Source: JBCBEX01 sp038528235 (GTDB lineage: Bacteria; Bacteroidota; Rhodothermia; Rhodothermales; Rubricoccaceae). Taken from it: a stretch of DNA of 64,000 nt. Shown here in pieces: positions 1 to 7,654 of this stretch. Position 1 is the stretch's first letter, and every line of letters starts with the position of its first letter. Location: positions 1 through 64,000 of the forward strand of contig JBCBEX010000009.1 of the NCBI GenBank assembly GCA_038528235.1. Reading direction: 5' to 3'. The notes beneath the pieces are model-generated. The model saw nothing but the letters and a program-made list of their open reading frames with translations, ran no database searches and was not told the origin of the DNA. The position numbers were made by a program, and so were the translations under genes.

Positions 1-34
1 GGATGCGCGGGTGAAGCTGCGTCGGCTCTACCCC
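1..34. repeat. 34-bp direct repeat, copy 1 (window edge)
   Basis: Identical to positions 331-364. Both copies read in the same frame of the transposase gene and encode the DARVKLRRLYP block, which belongs at the C terminus of IS630 transposases. The copy sits exactly at the first base of the window, which fits a contig end or assembly overlap as well as a true tandem duplication. Confidence 0.9.
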
Positions 35-373
35 GAAGCGGAGCGCGTCCGGCTGGTGTGCGACCAACTCAACACGCACGGGGTGGCGTCGTTCTACGAG
101 GCGTTCGCGCCAGCAGAGGCGCGGCGGCTCGCGTCCAAGGTGGAGTTCGTGCACACGCCGGTGCACGGGTCGTGGCTCAACGTGGTGGAGTGCGAGTTCT
201 CGGCGCTGGTGCGGCAGTGTCTCGGTCGTCGGCGTCTGGGCACGATCGAGATGCTTCGCCGGGAGGTTGGGGCGTGGGTGAGTGCTCGCAATGCGGAGGG
301 GGCGACGGTAGCGTGGCAGTTCACGACGGCGGATGCGCGGGTGAAGCTGCGTCGGCTCTACCCCTCACTATGA
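1..373 (+). CDS. IS630-family transposase, C-terminal fragment (5' end outside window)
   Basis: The frame is open from the window edge, so only about the last 123 codons are seen. It contains the second half of the DDE catalytic domain of IS630 transposases: the block LVCDQLNTHG carries the second catalytic Asp, and HGSWLNVVECEF carries the final catalytic Glu. The tail KLRRLYPSL followed by TGA looks like the natural C terminus of the family, so the 3' end appears intact. The first codons (DARVKLRRLYP) repeat the last codons of the same gene, which is not expected for this part of the protein and suggests a rearranged or mis-joined edge. No terminal inverted repeat of this element could be recognised. 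Whether a full active copy exists cannot be judged from this window. Confidence 0.85.
   Translation, partial: DARVKLRRLYPEAERVRLVCDQLNTHGVASFYEAFAPAEARRLASKVEFVHTPVHGSWLNVVECEFSALVRQCLGRRRLGTIEMLRREVGAWVSARNAEGATVAWQFTTADARVKLRRLYPSL
331..364. repeat. 34-bp direct repeat, copy 2 (transposase 3' end)
   Basis: Exact second copy of positions 1-34, with a 330-bp period. This copy lies in the expected place, ending four codons before the transposase stop codon. Confidence 0.9.
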
Positions 374-386
374 GCTTGTCTGAGGA

Positions 387-552
387 CTAGAGGCTATTGC
401 AGAAGTCGGTTCGAAGGGCGAGGCTGAGCGAGCAACGCTCCCGAAAGGCGCCTGAAGCAGCCGATGCATGAGCATCGGCGATGCAGCGCAACGCCGCGAG
501 AGCGATTGCACAGCCAGCCGCAGCCCGAAAGGAGTTTTGCAATAGCCTCTAG
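387..552. mobile_element. Miniature inverted-repeat element 1 (IS5-like ends, CTAG duplication)
   Basis: Bounded by inverted repeats: 386-404 matches the reverse complement of 535-553 at 18 of 19 positions. CTAG at 387-390 and 549-552 could be a target duplication around a 158-bp body. IS5-type elements are known to duplicate YTAR sites, so the ends look IS5-like. There is no coding capacity. The body contains a perfect 8-bp hairpin with a 4-nt loop (460-467 with 472-479). The 50-bp core at 445-494 matches 44 of 50 positions of 44299-44348 in a second element whose termini differ. The element fills the gap between the transposase remnant and the ABC ATPase gene. Confidence 0.75.
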
Positions 553-579
553 TGTTCTCTCACGCATGACGGTCGAGAG

Positions 580-1305
580 CTACGCGGCGAGCGCTGCATG
601 GCCGAGGTACAGCGCTTCGAGGTCGGTGGTAGGTAGCGCGTCGTGGGAGACCTCCTCGCGCAGCCGTCCATCGACGAGCACGCCCACACGGGTGGCGGTG
701 TCCTTCACGCGGAAGAGGTCGTGCGTCGCCATGAGCACGGCGGCCCCGTTGTCGGCCAGCCGCCGGACGAGGTCTGAGAACTCGACCGACGCCGAGGGGT
801 CGAGGCCGCTCGTGGGCTCGTCGAGCAGCAACGCCTGCGCCCCTTTGGCGAGGGCGAGGGCGACGCCCACCTTCTGGCGCATGCCTTTCGAGTAGGTCCC
901 CGCACGGCGGCCGTGCGCCTCACGCTGGAGCCCCGCCCGGTCGAGGAAGCCTGCAAGCGCATCGCTGTCGAGGTCGTGCCCGGCGAGCGCGGCGAAGTAC
1001 TTCAGGTTCTCACGCCCGGAGAGCGCTGGGTAGAGCGCGACCTGCTCGGGGAGGTAGGCCAGCCGCCGCTTCGTCTCCAGCGGCTCGACCTGCACGTCGA
1101 GGCCGTCGACGAGCGCGCTCCCGCCGTCGGGGGCGAGGAAGCCGAGGAAGAGGTTGATGGTGGTGGTCTTGCCCGCGCCGTTGGGGCCGAGCAGGGCGTA
1201 CACCTCGCCCGCGTGGATCGCGAGGTCGAGGCCGTCGAGCGCCGTCTGCGTGCCGAAGCGCTTCGTCAGGCTGCGTGCATGGAGGATGGGATCGGACATG
1301 GTCAT
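580..1305 (-). CDS. ABC transporter ATP-binding protein (CcmA/GldA-like), no permease beside it
   Basis: A 241-residue nucleotide-binding subunit that would power an ABC-2-type exporter. Visible motifs in order are Walker A GPNGAGKTT (near residue 40), the signature TYSKGMRQKV, Walker B ALLLDEPTSGLDP and the switch His in MATHD. I use the ATG at 1305; the ATG two codons later (1299) is equally possible and no ribosome-binding site decides. It is the last gene of the leftward metal cluster and starts 29 bp after the superoxide dismutase stop. A cognate permease would be expected next, but the DNA immediately downstream is a miniature element and a transposase remnant, so the partner may have been lost or moved. 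The substrate is unknown. Confidence 0.85.
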   Translation of the reverse strand: MTMSDPILHARSLTKRFGTQTALDGLDLAIHAGEVYALLGPNGAGKTTTINLFLGFLAPDGGSALVDGLDVQVEPLETKRRLAYLPEQVALYPALSGRENLKYFAALAGHDLDSDALAGFLDRAGLQREAHGRRAGTYSKGMRQKVGVALALAKGAQALLLDEPTSGLDPSASVEFSDLVRRLADNGAAVLMATHDLFRVKDTATRVGVLVDGRLREEVSHDALPTTDLEALYLGHAALAA

Positions 1306-1334
1306 AGAGGCTAGGGCCGAAGGGAGTGGGCTTC

Positions 1335-2213
1335 CTAGGCAGTGAGGTTGCGCGCGGCCTGCTCCCAGTCCACCACGTCCCACCAGCGCTCCAGGTAGTC
1401 GGCGCGCCGGTTTTGATAGCGGAGGTAGTAGGCATGCTCCCACACGTCGACGCCCAGCACCGGCACGAAGCCGAACGCGTGCACGGGCTCTTGCTCGGGC
1501 GTCTGGACGATCTGCAGCGTGCCTGCGGCGTCGCGGCCCAGCCAGGCCCAGCCGCTGCCGAAGACGCCGAGCGCTGCGGCCGTGAACTGCTGCTTGAAGG
1601 CGTCGAACGACCCGAAGTCGCGCGCGATGGCATCGGCCAGCAGCCCTGTGGGTGTGCCCCCGGCGCCGGGTCGCATCATCGGCCAGAAGAGGGCGTGATT
1701 GAGGTAGCCGCCCCCGTTGTTCAGAATCGCCGTGCGCACGTCCTCGGGCAGGGTCGAAATGTCCTGAAGCAGCTCCACCAGGGGTTGAGTCTGCAGGTCC
1801 GGTTTGTCTTCGAGCGCCGCGTTGAGCTTGGTCGTGTAGCCCCGGTGGTGCCGCCCGTGGTGAATCGTCATCGTTTCCGCGTCGATAGCGGCGTCGAGCG
1901 CATCGGGCCCGTAGCGCAAGGCAGGCAGTTCGTAGGGGTAGACGGGCGAGGCCCCCGGCGCAGCGACGGACAGATCGAACACGGCGCCTGAGCGGACCAG
2001 GATGTCGCCCACCGGGTCGCTGGAAGCCTGCGCACTCGGTGGCGCGTCTGTGTTCTGCTCGATCGTGCAGCCGGTGACAAAGGGCAGCACTGCGGCCCCC
2101 ATCGTTCCAGAGGCCACGATGCGGAGGGCCTGCCTACGCGAGATACGGTCGCGGGCGGGCGTGGCGTCAGCGGTCACAGCGTGACGCTGTTGAAACGGAT
2201 GCTCGGGAGTCAT
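1335..2213 (-). CDS. Exported Fe/Mn superoxide dismutase with Tat-type signal
   Basis: Converts superoxide to peroxide and oxygen. The mature part shows the Fe/Mn-SOD pattern: a first ligand His in MTIHHGRHHRGY, a second in YLNHALFW, the FGSGWAWL core, and the Asp and last His in DVWEHAYYLRYQNRR. The 292-residue protein is longer than cytosolic SODs because of an N-terminal extension of about 90 residues. That extension contains SRRQALRI followed by a hydrophobic stretch and VTGC, which looks like a Tat signal with a lipobox. The enzyme is therefore probably exported and may be lipid-anchored. Export of a folded, metal-loaded enzyme fits the Tat route. It lies between a His-containing lipoprotein gene and an ABC ATPase gene on the same strand. 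The Fe or Mn preference cannot be read with certainty. Confidence 0.9.
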   Translation of the reverse strand: MTPEHPFQQRHAVTADATPARDRISRRQALRIVASGTMGAAVLPFVTGCTIEQNTDAPPSAQASSDPVGDILVRSGAVFDLSVAAPGASPVYPYELPALRYGPDALDAAIDAETMTIHHGRHHRGYTTKLNAALEDKPDLQTQPLVELLQDISTLPEDVRTAILNNGGGYLNHALFWPMMRPGAGGTPTGLLADAIARDFGSFDAFKQQFTAAALGVFGSGWAWLGRDAAGTLQIVQTPEQEPVHAFGFVPVLGVDVWEHAYYLRYQNRRADYLERWWDVVDWEQAARNLTA

Positions 2214-2259
2214 AGGAAGAGAGAGGGCTAGGGCTGGCGTTGGAGATACATGCGCTCGC

Positions 2260-2643
2260 CTAGCCCGGCTGCATCGCCGTACACTCGTGGCTGAGGACGA
2301 GGCGAGCGCCGCCCGGGGCGTCGAGGTCGAGGCGGAGCACGCGGTAGCCGTCGTGCGGACATAGACCTTCATCAGAGCGGGCGGCGTCCCACGCGAAGAC
2401 CGAGAGCGAGTCCGGGCTCCAGCGCCCGGTCAGTTGCGAAGGCGACACCCCAGGCTCCGACACGCTAGGCTGCGACGCACGCACTCGGAGCGCCTGCACA
2501 TCGACCGTGGGTGCTCCATGCGAGTGCTCCTGAGATACATGGGGAGTTGGCACCCATGCGCCATGGGCGTGCGTACCGTGCGTGGCACATCCGGGGTGGA
2601 GTAGCACTACAGCGAGGACAAGCAGAAGAGCGAGGGCGCGCAT
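2260..2643 (-). CDS. Small His-containing lipoprotein of unknown function
   Basis: A 127-residue protein with a short hydrophobic signal ending in the lipobox-like LLHPGC, so it is probably a lipoprotein. Directly after the Cys comes a His-rich stretch (THGTHAHGAW, then SQEHSHGA) that could bind zinc or copper. The C-terminal half has two further Cys residues (GLCPHDGY and SHECTAM). I recognise no family. It begins 3 bp after the stop of the upstream COG0523 GTPase gene, so the two are very likely co-transcribed. A metal-binding envelope role is inferred from the histidines and the context. Confidence 0.75.
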   Translation of the reverse strand: MRALALLLVLAVVLLHPGCATHGTHAHGAWVPTPHVSQEHSHGAPTVDVQALRVRASQPSVSEPGVSPSQLTGRWSPDSLSVFAWDAARSDEGLCPHDGYRVLRLDLDAPGGARLVLSHECTAMQPG

Positions 2644-2646
2644 GGC

Positions 2647-3636
2647 TCAGACAGTGCTGGGCACGAGGGCGTGAAAGGCGTCGTGGAGAGCATCGTTGTC
2701 GAGGGTGCCAGCGGCGCCCAGCACGGCGAGGCGGCTCGTGCCCGCCGGCCAGTCGGGGGGCCATTCGTCGGCGAAGCGCGTGGCGAGCATCCGGCCGACG
2801 AGGTGGAAGCGCGCGGGGCGCTTGCTGTCGGCCACGGCCACGAGGCCCTTGGCGCGGACGACCTCCGTGGGCAGGTCGGCCAGCGTCCGGCGCAGCGCCG
2901 CGAGCGAACGCAGCGGCTGGTCGGCCTCGAACGTCCACGTGTCGAACGTGTCGAGGTGGCGCGCGACCGGCCGCGTCCGGGCCGCCGGGTCGAGGAGGCC
3001 CGCGAGCACGTCGTCGTCGGTGTCGAGCAGCAGCGCGGGGTCGAGGTCGTCGGCGTCCAAGAGGCGCGCGGCGGGTGCGAAGCCGCGCACCCAGTCCTCG
3101 GCCGCCCAGCGGGCTGGCTCGCCGTGGACGCCCACCTTGGTGAGCACGACGATGCTCGCGCCGCCGACCTGGGCTTCGGCCAACGCTTCTGCATCAGCCG
3201 AGGGCCACCGGCCCACCTGCCCGACATCGACGACCGCGATCACGGCGGCGAGCCGGACGACCGGCTGCAGCCCGGCCCCCATCAGCGGCAACACGATGCC
3301 GAGCGGGTCCGACACGCCGGAGGCTTCGATGAGGATGTGCTCGGGGCGCGGCTCGTGCCCGACCAGCGCGAGCAGGGCCGTCACGAGGCCTGCCGAGAGC
3401 GAGCAGCACACACAGCCGCCTTCGAGCGCCATCACGCGTCCGCCACCGGCATCCACCTCGGTCGCGTCGAGGTTGACCGCGCCGAAGTCGTTCACGACCA
3501 GCCCAAGCCGCCGCCCGCGCGCGGCTGCACTCGACGTGATCGCGTTGACGAGCGTCGTCTTGCCGGCTCCGAGGAAACCAGTGACGACCGTAATGGGCAC
3601 GGGGCGGTCGGGGAGAGAGGGCAGTGGGGTCGCCAT
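2647..3636 (-). CDS. COG0523/CobW-family GTPase (putative metallochaperone), short form
   Basis: A 329-residue P-loop GTPase. Walker A is TGFLGAGKTT (residues 19-28), the family hallmark CxCC appears as GGCVCCSL near residue 75, and EASGVSDP follows as the switch-like motif. COG0523 proteins are known to deliver metals such as zinc, cobalt or nickel to client proteins. The CxCC Cys residues bind the metal and GTP hydrolysis drives transfer. It starts 3 bp after the stop of a longer paralogue, so the pair is probably translated from one message. The C-terminal half is divergent. Metal identity is not shown by the sequence; zinc is inferred from the surrounding cluster. Confidence 0.9.
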   Translation of the reverse strand: MATPLPSLPDRPVPITVVTGFLGAGKTTLVNAITSSAAARGRRLGLVVNDFGAVNLDATEVDAGGGRVMALEGGCVCCSLSAGLVTALLALVGHEPRPEHILIEASGVSDPLGIVLPLMGAGLQPVVRLAAVIAVVDVGQVGRWPSADAEALAEAQVGGASIVVLTKVGVHGEPARWAAEDWVRGFAPAARLLDADDLDPALLLDTDDDVLAGLLDPAARTRPVARHLDTFDTWTFEADQPLRSLAALRRTLADLPTEVVRAKGLVAVADSKRPARFHLVGRMLATRFADEWPPDWPAGTSRLAVLGAAGTLDNDALHDAFHALVPSTV

Positions 3637-3639
3637 GGG

Positions 3640-4884
<1,245 letters not shown>

Positions 4885-4910
4885 GGTGCGTCTGTTTGGA
4901 GTAGGAGTGC

Positions 4911-5621
4911 TTACTCAGACTCGGCGTGAGCGAGGGTGCGCGCGAGCGCCTCTTCGAAGCGCGCCATGGGCTCGTTACCGTAGAACAGATCAGCGGGCTC
5001 GTCAGCGTCGGGAGCCATGAAGACGAAGGTGGGTGTGCCTCCCGCGCCAAGCGTGGCCCCCAGGCGCGTGTCGGCGGTCATCAGCGGCGCGGTCACGTCC
5101 CGCGCGAGGCACTCCTCGAAGGCCCCGGCGTTGAGCTCTGCGTCGCTCGCGGCCTGGCGGAACGCCGGCGTCGGGTCGCGAAGGAACCGCCAGTCGGGCT
5201 GGGTCAGATAGAGGCGCTGCTGAAGGAACTCAAAGCCGACGCGCCCGCCGATGGCTCCTGCGCAGAAGACGGCCTCGGTGGCGTGCATCCCGCGCATCAG
5301 GCGGGGAATCGGATAGGCTCGCACAACGAGGTTGGCCCGGCCCGTCTCCACGAACGCGGCCTTGACTGAGTCGAGCTTCGTCTCGAAAACGTCGCGGCAC
5401 GTCGGGCAGGCGAAGTCCACAAACTCGTGGATCGTAGGGAGCGTCGGGTCGAAGGCCCCGTCGAGGCCGCCCCCGTAGGTGCGGGCGGCATCGGCGTTGG
5501 CCAGCCAGGGCGCGTCGGCGCTGGAGCTGTCTGCGGCGGCCGTCTGGGCGAGCGCTGTCGGGGCACTCAGCACGAGCAAGAGGGCCAGGAGGCACCGGCG
5601 GGGGTGGGTGGCGTCACGCAT
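4911..5621 (-). CDS. Periplasmic DsbA-like thiol oxidoreductase
   Basis: A 236-residue exported protein with a signal peptide (LLALLLVLSAPTALAQ) and a thioredoxin-fold DsbA/Thioredoxin_4 domain. The active site is FACPTCRDVF, a CPTC pair. The cis-Pro loop is GGTPTFVF near the C terminus. It probably forms, breaks or protects disulfides in the periplasm. The ATG at 5621 overlaps the end of the MerC-like gene by 8 bp, which indicates translational coupling. Placement between MerC and two metallochaperone GTPases suggests it keeps metal-binding thiols in the right redox state; that is inference. The longer upstream frame is discarded because it runs through the MerC gene. Confidence 0.85.
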   Translation of the reverse strand: MRDATHPRRCLLALLLVLSAPTALAQTAAADSSSADAPWLANADAARTYGGGLDGAFDPTLPTIHEFVDFACPTCRDVFETKLDSVKAAFVETGRANLVVRAYPIPRLMRGMHATEAVFCAGAIGGRVGFEFLQQRLYLTQPDWRFLRDPTPAFRQAASDAELNAGAFEECLARDVTAPLMTADTRLGATLGAGGTPTFVFMAPDADEPADLFYGNEPMARFEEALARTLAHAESE

Positions 5622-6000
5622 GGGCGGTCGGGAGGCGAAGGTTGAGCAGGTGCCCGACGACCAGGGTCGCTGAGCCGACCAGGGTGAGCATCGTTTCGCC
5701 CACTTCGCCGAGGGTCTCCTCCAGGACAACGGCACCGACGAGCAACGCAACGCCCGCGACGAGCAGGCCAGGGACGAGCGCCCGTCGGTGCCGGCGGTAC
5801 CCAGGCAACGCAACGAGGAGGACGACGCCGGCGAGTGCGAACGTGAGGCCGAGGTGGATGCTCTCAGAGGCGGCCCACGCCAGCGCTCCCGTGGCGATGA
5901 GCGGCAGCGCGAGGCAGTGAATGACACACAGCACCGAGAGGACGATGCCGACTAGATCGAGGGGAGAGCGTACCGGAGGGGTGGCCACAGGGCTATTCAT
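5614..6000 (-). CDS. MerC-domain inner-membrane protein
   Basis: A 128-residue protein with four predicted membrane helices. It carries the MerC signature Cys pair in the first helix, written here as LCVIHCLALPLIA. MerC proteins are known as mercuric-ion transporters in mer operons. Chromosomal relatives in Bacteroidota sit in metal-homeostasis loci without other mer genes, as here, where no MerA, MerP or MerR is seen. It begins 13 bp after the stop of the flavoprotein gene and overlaps the DsbA-like gene by 8 bp. A role in moving or sensing a thiophilic metal is inferred. Confidence 0.85.
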   Translation of the reverse strand: MNSPVATPPVRSPLDLVGIVLSVLCVIHCLALPLIATGALAWAASESIHLGLTFALAGVVLLVALPGYRRHRRALVPGLLVAGVALLVGAVVLEETLGEVGETMLTLVGSATLVVGHLLNLRLPTAHA

Positions 6001-6012
6001 GGGCGGAGAGGG

Positions 6013-6966
6013 CTACGATGAGGTGGGAAGCAACGACAGCGTCGGCGCGTAGCGGGTGCCACGCTGGACGAGGTCGTGGTTGAGAAAGGCAGCGGCGGCA
6101 AAGCCCGAGGCAGCGGCCATCTGGACGGCCTGCATCGGCGTGATCATATCGCCGCAGGCCCATACGTAGGGCGTGCTCGTCCGGTAGGTTTCGTCGACCT
6201 CGATGTGGCCGGTCGCGGTGCGTACGAGCGCGAGGGCATCGGGGAGGGGGCCACGCGGTCGCTGCGGCGGCTGGACGTACACCGCCGTGGCGTGAAGACG
6301 CTCGCCACCCTCGAACGCGACGGAGCGCACCGCGCGCCCCGTCACGTCAAGGGCAGCCACGGGGCGCGCGTCCACCACAACGCCGAGCGCCCCGAGTTTT
6401 TGTTGAGCGTCTTCAGAAAGGTCCCCTGGGAGGCCTGGCACGCCTGTGCAGAGGGTTACGATTGTCGTCCAGCCGAGCAGTAGTTCAGCGAGATGGGCAC
6501 CGCGATCGCCGGAGCCCAGAACGGCCGTCGCGCGCCCACGCAGCTCGTGCCCGTGGCAATACGGGCAGTGCACCACCGTCGCGCCCCACGCTTGCGCGAC
6601 ACCGGGGAGGTCGGGAAGCACGTCCGCGACGCCGGTGGCGAGAAGGAGTCGCTTCGCAGTGAGCTCGGAACCGTCGGCGAGCCCGATCCGCACGCCGGTG
6701 GCCTCGGAGGTCGCAGTCACGGCCTCGGCGTCGACGAACCGCGCGCCGTAGTGCCGGGCTTGCGCACGGCCGATGTGGCGTAGCTCGCCAGGCGAAGTGC
6801 CGTCGCGGGTGAACACGTTGTAGCTGTGCGCCGCGGGGGCATTGCGCCCGGGCCCACCGTCGAGCACAACGACGGAGCGCCCCGCACGCGCCAGCACCAG
6901 CGCGGCCTCCAGGCCTGCCGGGCCGGCGCCAACGATGATCGCGTCTGTGGTTCGTCGTGCAAGCAT
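6013..6966 (-). CDS. Thioredoxin-reductase-like NAD(P)/FAD oxidoreductase
   Basis: A 317-residue class II pyridine nucleotide-disulfide oxidoreductase. It has an N-terminal FAD-binding motif (VGAGPAGLEAAL) and an NAD(P)-binding motif (LGSGDRGAHLAEL). The candidate active site CPYCHGHE lies between the two nucleotide domains, where thioredoxin reductases have CATC, and the FAD motif ACGDM is near the C terminus. It could recycle a small thiol or reduce a metal-thiolate. I use ATG 6966; an in-frame TTG at 6978 would add four residues. It sits between the DUF3299 gene and merC in the same direction. Close relatives are often annotated only as FAD-dependent oxidoreductase; the electron acceptor is unknown. 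Confidence 0.88.
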   Translation of the reverse strand: MLARRTTDAIIVGAGPAGLEAALVLARAGRSVVVLDGGPGRNAPAAHSYNVFTRDGTSPGELRHIGRAQARHYGARFVDAEAVTATSEATGVRIGLADGSELTAKRLLLATGVADVLPDLPGVAQAWGATVVHCPYCHGHELRGRATAVLGSGDRGAHLAELLLGWTTIVTLCTGVPGLPGDLSEDAQQKLGALGVVVDARPVAALDVTGRAVRSVAFEGGERLHATAVYVQPPQRPRGPLPDALALVRTATGHIEVDETYRTSTPYVWACGDMITPMQAVQMAAASGFAAAAFLNHDLVQRGTRYAPTLSLLPTSS

Positions 6967-7066
6967 GGTGGTACTCAAGCTTGGCGGCGCTCAGGTAGCG
7001 CCTGTCGGTATGCGGGTTTGCGAGGGGGCGTGCGTCTTCATGGGGAGTGAGGTCTCAGCGCGAGGC

Positions 7067-7627
7067 CTAGTCGTCGCCTAAGCTGTATTGTGCGTCGACC
7101 AAGCGGTAGAGCAGGCCGTAGGGGTCGTCGCGGAGCAGTTGCAAGCGTCCCTCGACCGTGATGAGGTCGTAGCTGAAGGCCACGCCTCGCGTCGCCTGCA
7201 CCTCGATGATGGATTCCGGGCCGCCTGGCATGTGGAAGAAGCACCCGTGGCCAGGGAAGGCACTCAGGAGAAAGAGGGTCTGCTTCTCCTCAAAGTCCAG
7301 CGGGATCATGTAGCCAGTGAGACGGATCTCTGTCTCGTCGAGCCGCTCTACGTCGCGGGGAAACAGGGGATTCCATAGCGTGCCCTCTGGAGTGGACACC
7401 TCTTCGAAGCCGGCCTGCATCAGGAGAATCCAGAGTTCGTCGTCGGCCTGTGTGGCCATGAGGCTCTGCAGATCACTACTCACGTTGCCCGACGAGGCAA
7501 AGGATCTCTCCACCGATGCAGGAGCGAGCCGCGTCTTGCTCAGCGTGAACAAGGCAAGGCTGATGGAGAGGACCACCATCACAGCCAGGAAGCCCCCGGA
7601 GCGCACGATGGACAGCAGCTTGGTCAT
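7067..7627 (-). CDS. DUF3299-family membrane-anchored protein
   Basis: A 186-residue protein with one N-terminal membrane helix (about residues 12-30) and an extracytoplasmic domain. The stretch RLTGYMIPLDFEEKQTLFLL followed by a glycine/Cys/His segment (GHGCFFHMPGG) matches the core of DUF3299, where an LxGxMVPL motif precedes a Cys-His-Pro loop. The Cys and His may be a metal site. To my knowledge, DUF3299 genes in Gammaproteobacteria often accompany a LolD/FtsX-like ABC pair in zinc-regulated clusters (Zrg type). Here it likewise follows the FtsX-like permease gene directly (27 bp). The molecular function is not known. Confidence 0.8.
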   Translation of the reverse strand: MTKLLSIVRSGGFLAVMVVLSISLALFTLSKTRLAPASVERSFASSGNVSSDLQSLMATQADDELWILLMQAGFEEVSTPEGTLWNPLFPRDVERLDETEIRLTGYMIPLDFEEKQTLFLLSAFPGHGCFFHMPGGPESIIEVQATRGVAFSYDLITVEGRLQLLRDDPYGLLYRLVDAQYSLGDD

Positions 7628-7654
7628 AGGAAACGGTGGCCGTTGGGGGAAGGG

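Noticed and set aside
5614..6000. Mercury resistance (mer) operon
   Set aside because: Only a MerC-like protein is present. The flavoprotein is too short for MerA and no MerR, MerT or MerP is seen.
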